Below, one piece after another: positions 50,171-51,109 of a stretch of DNA of 51,109 bases. Below the pieces are notes generated by a model, which saw only the letters and a list, made by a program, of their open reading frames with translations, was not told where the DNA came from and did not search any database. A program made the translations under genes and the position numbers. Position 1 is the first letter of the stretch. The number at the start of each line of letters is the position of its first letter. The DNA lies in NCBI GenBank assembly GCA_028696815.1, contig JAQVGG010000007.1, positions 1 to 51,109 of the forward strand, read 5' to 3'. The stretch is from Candidatus Altimarinota bacterium (lineage in GTDB: Bacteria > Patescibacteriota > Gracilibacteria > BD1-5 > UBA6164).

Positions 50171-50195
50171 ATTGACTTATCATTTTTATTTATAA
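50171..50195 (+). promoter_or_regulatory. Possible promoter for the 214-aa gene
   Basis: TTGACT (50171-50176) and TATAAT (50190-50195), but spacing is only 13 bp; an overlapping TAATAA slightly downstream would give a better distance. 35 bp before the ATG. Confidence 0.35.
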
Positions 50196-50229
50196 TAATA
50201 AAGGTTATTACTTTATTAAAATAATTATT

Positions 50230-50874
50230 ATGAATATGAATATGAAATTGGTTTCTACAGTTGATGGAGTTAAAAATTTATGGTTGTCTAATTTATGTTG
50301 AATTTGAGAATATAAAGGGAAAATAGAAGATGAAGTTAATAGATTGATTGATTTAACTTCTATAGATGGACTAAGTTTATTAAAGCTTGAGCAAATATTA
50401 AAGAAAACATATGGTGAATGAGAATTAAAATATATAGAATGAAGGAGGTTTGCTAATTGTTTTGCATGGAGAAATACTCAGTTACATAGAGATGCTAAAA
50501 CTATTATTATTCCATGATGAAAAATTGAAAGAGTTTCTGAAACAAATATGTGAATAAAAATTACTGATCCTATTTGATGGTCATCAAAGACTCCTGCTCC
50601 TAGTTGATGAAAAGGAGAAGGCTATGGTTTACTTTGAAAGATTCCACAACTAAGACCTATGAGTACAGATTTTAATCAAGAATTATATAATAATTTGATG
50701 AATCTTTGAATAGAAGTTAGATATAAATGAATAGCTGTTGAAAATTGACAAGAAGAAACTGCTATAATGCCTACTTTTGAACTTATTTGATGAGAAGAGT
50801 TAATTATACCTTTTTCTGAAATAAAAACTAATTTAGATATTCCAACTGCAAAATGGTTTGGGATAAATAATTAG
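50230..50874 (+). CDS. Hypothetical protein, 214 aa
   Basis: Three in-frame ATGs stand near the start (50230, 50236, 50242); I use the first. It reads MNMNMKLVSTVDGVKNLWLS, then RFANCFAWRNTQLHRDAKTI, IIPGGKIERVSETN, a Gly/Pro/Ser-rich loop IGWSSKTPAPSGGKGEGYG, and EETAIMPTFELIGGEELIIP. There are many TGA glycines (about 20). It seems a soluble alpha/beta protein with a flexible loop; I do not recognise the family and see no catalytic motif. It stands alone between the divergent NTase fusion gene and the next gene, with a terminator downstream. Confidence 0.72.
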
Positions 50875-50944
50875 TCATACCTTTTTTATTTATAAGAGTA
50901 TACTTTTAAAATCTTTTCTTCATACTTTTTCTTGCATAACAACG

Positions 50945-50989
50945 AAAAACACTATAATTAAAACAAATATTTAATTATAGTGTTTTTTT
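50945..50989 (+). terminator. Hairpin with U-tract that ends at the next start codon
   Basis: Stem of about 19 bp (50945-50963 with 50970-50988), 6-nt loop, then T7. The following base begins the ATG at 50990. It ends transcription of the 214-aa gene or attenuates entry into the next gene. Confidence 0.85.
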
Positions 50990-51109
50990 ATGCAACAAAT
51001 AAACAATTGTGAAGAGAATCAAGTTTTTATAAGACCAAACTTTTGGTATGAGATCCAGAATAATCCTAAAAAGTATGCTCACATCATCATGATAGCAACA
51101 AAACCAGAT
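50990..51109 (+). CDS. Probable UDP-N-acetylglucosamine 2-epimerase (non-hydrolysing), N-terminal 40 aa
   Basis: The gene runs off the window. The visible part is MQQINNCEENQVFIRPNFWY, then EIQNNPKKYAHIIMIATKPD. The last ten residues match the beginning of non-hydrolysing UDP-GlcNAc 2-epimerases, where a hydrophobic strand ends in a '(G/A)T(R/K)P(E/D)' motif that binds the substrate (usually 'GTRPEiIK'). The preceding ~25 residues form a short extra N-terminus. If right, with glmS (47217) and the nucleotidyltransferase fusion it would add an amino-sugar nucleotide theme. Only 40 residues are seen, so this stays tentative. Confidence 0.5.
   Translation, partial: MQQINNCEENQVFIRPNFWYEIQNNPKKYAHIIMIATKPD

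Overview
The window reads as a piece of a very AT-rich bacterial chromosome that uses genetic code 25, in which UGA is glycine. Read with the standard code almost every gene shatters. Read with TGA as Gly, about 40 dense, full-length genes appear, and TGA falls on glycines that protein families cannot do without: the Walker A glycine of DnaA (8365-8400), the P-loop of adenylate kinase, and residue 3 of GlmS (MCGI). This code is known from the candidate phyla Gracilibacteria (BD1-5) and Absconditabacteria (SR1), small-genome host-dependent bacteria. The sequence alone does not tell me which of the two. I saw no tRNA gene, complete insertion sequence or CRISPR array.

Layout. 1-3560 (+) is an accessory patch: the tail of an unknown gene, two unknown small genes, the broken 3' end of a type I restriction specificity gene, a BRO-N gene held between two 82-bp direct repeats, and a DUF2130 gene. 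3563-14573 (-) holds an ABC-2 exporter pair, a DUF4012 protein, dnaA, two tandem M29 aminopeptidases, an ATP-grasp ligase and a DUF1704-type metallopeptidase. 14666-18621 (+) holds the RNase P RNA, adenylate kinase, a 49-residue protein, a Trm11-like RNA methyltransferase and a 517-residue orphan. 18647-25767 (-) holds a rhodanese remnant, miaB, a CPA1 antiporter, dcd, two small proteins and gltX. 25922-27566 (+) holds clpP and an orphan. 27567-32061 (-) holds a polyprenyl synthase, uppS, an ABC exporter and secF. After that the strands alternate: DedA protein, NOP2/RsmB-type methyltransferase, a repeat protein, a flippase, a GT2 glycosyltransferase, ychF, valS, rimO, dnaB, a TPR protein, dprA, glmS, an RHH-nucleotidyltransferase fusion, an orphan, and the start of a probable UDP-GlcNAc 2-epimerase.

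How the genes fit together. Much of the content is core information processing: replication (dnaA, dnaB), tRNA charging (gltX, valS), tRNA/rRNA/ribosome modification (miaB, rimO, RsmB-like, Trm11-like, rnpB), protein turnover (clpP, M29 peptidases) and secretion (secF). A second theme is the envelope: prenyl chain synthesis (27567-29206), flippase plus glycosyltransferase (34939-37460), and amino-sugar supply (glmS, sugar nucleotidyltransferase, probable epimerase). DprA suggests natural DNA uptake. No amino-acid or cofactor pathway is visible, which fits a dependent lifestyle.

The most unusual features are: palindromic repeats of three different families, each sitting in frame inside a conserved RNA- or ribosome-modifying gene (miaB, the RsmB-like gene, rimO); a 44-bp perfect palindrome that encodes the same C-terminus for two convergent genes and probably terminates both; an ATP-grasp/DUF1704/M29 peptide-handling cluster; a ribbon-helix-helix/nucleotidyltransferase fusion that lacks the usual nucleotide-binding loop; and an almost complete absence of Shine-Dalgarno sequences.
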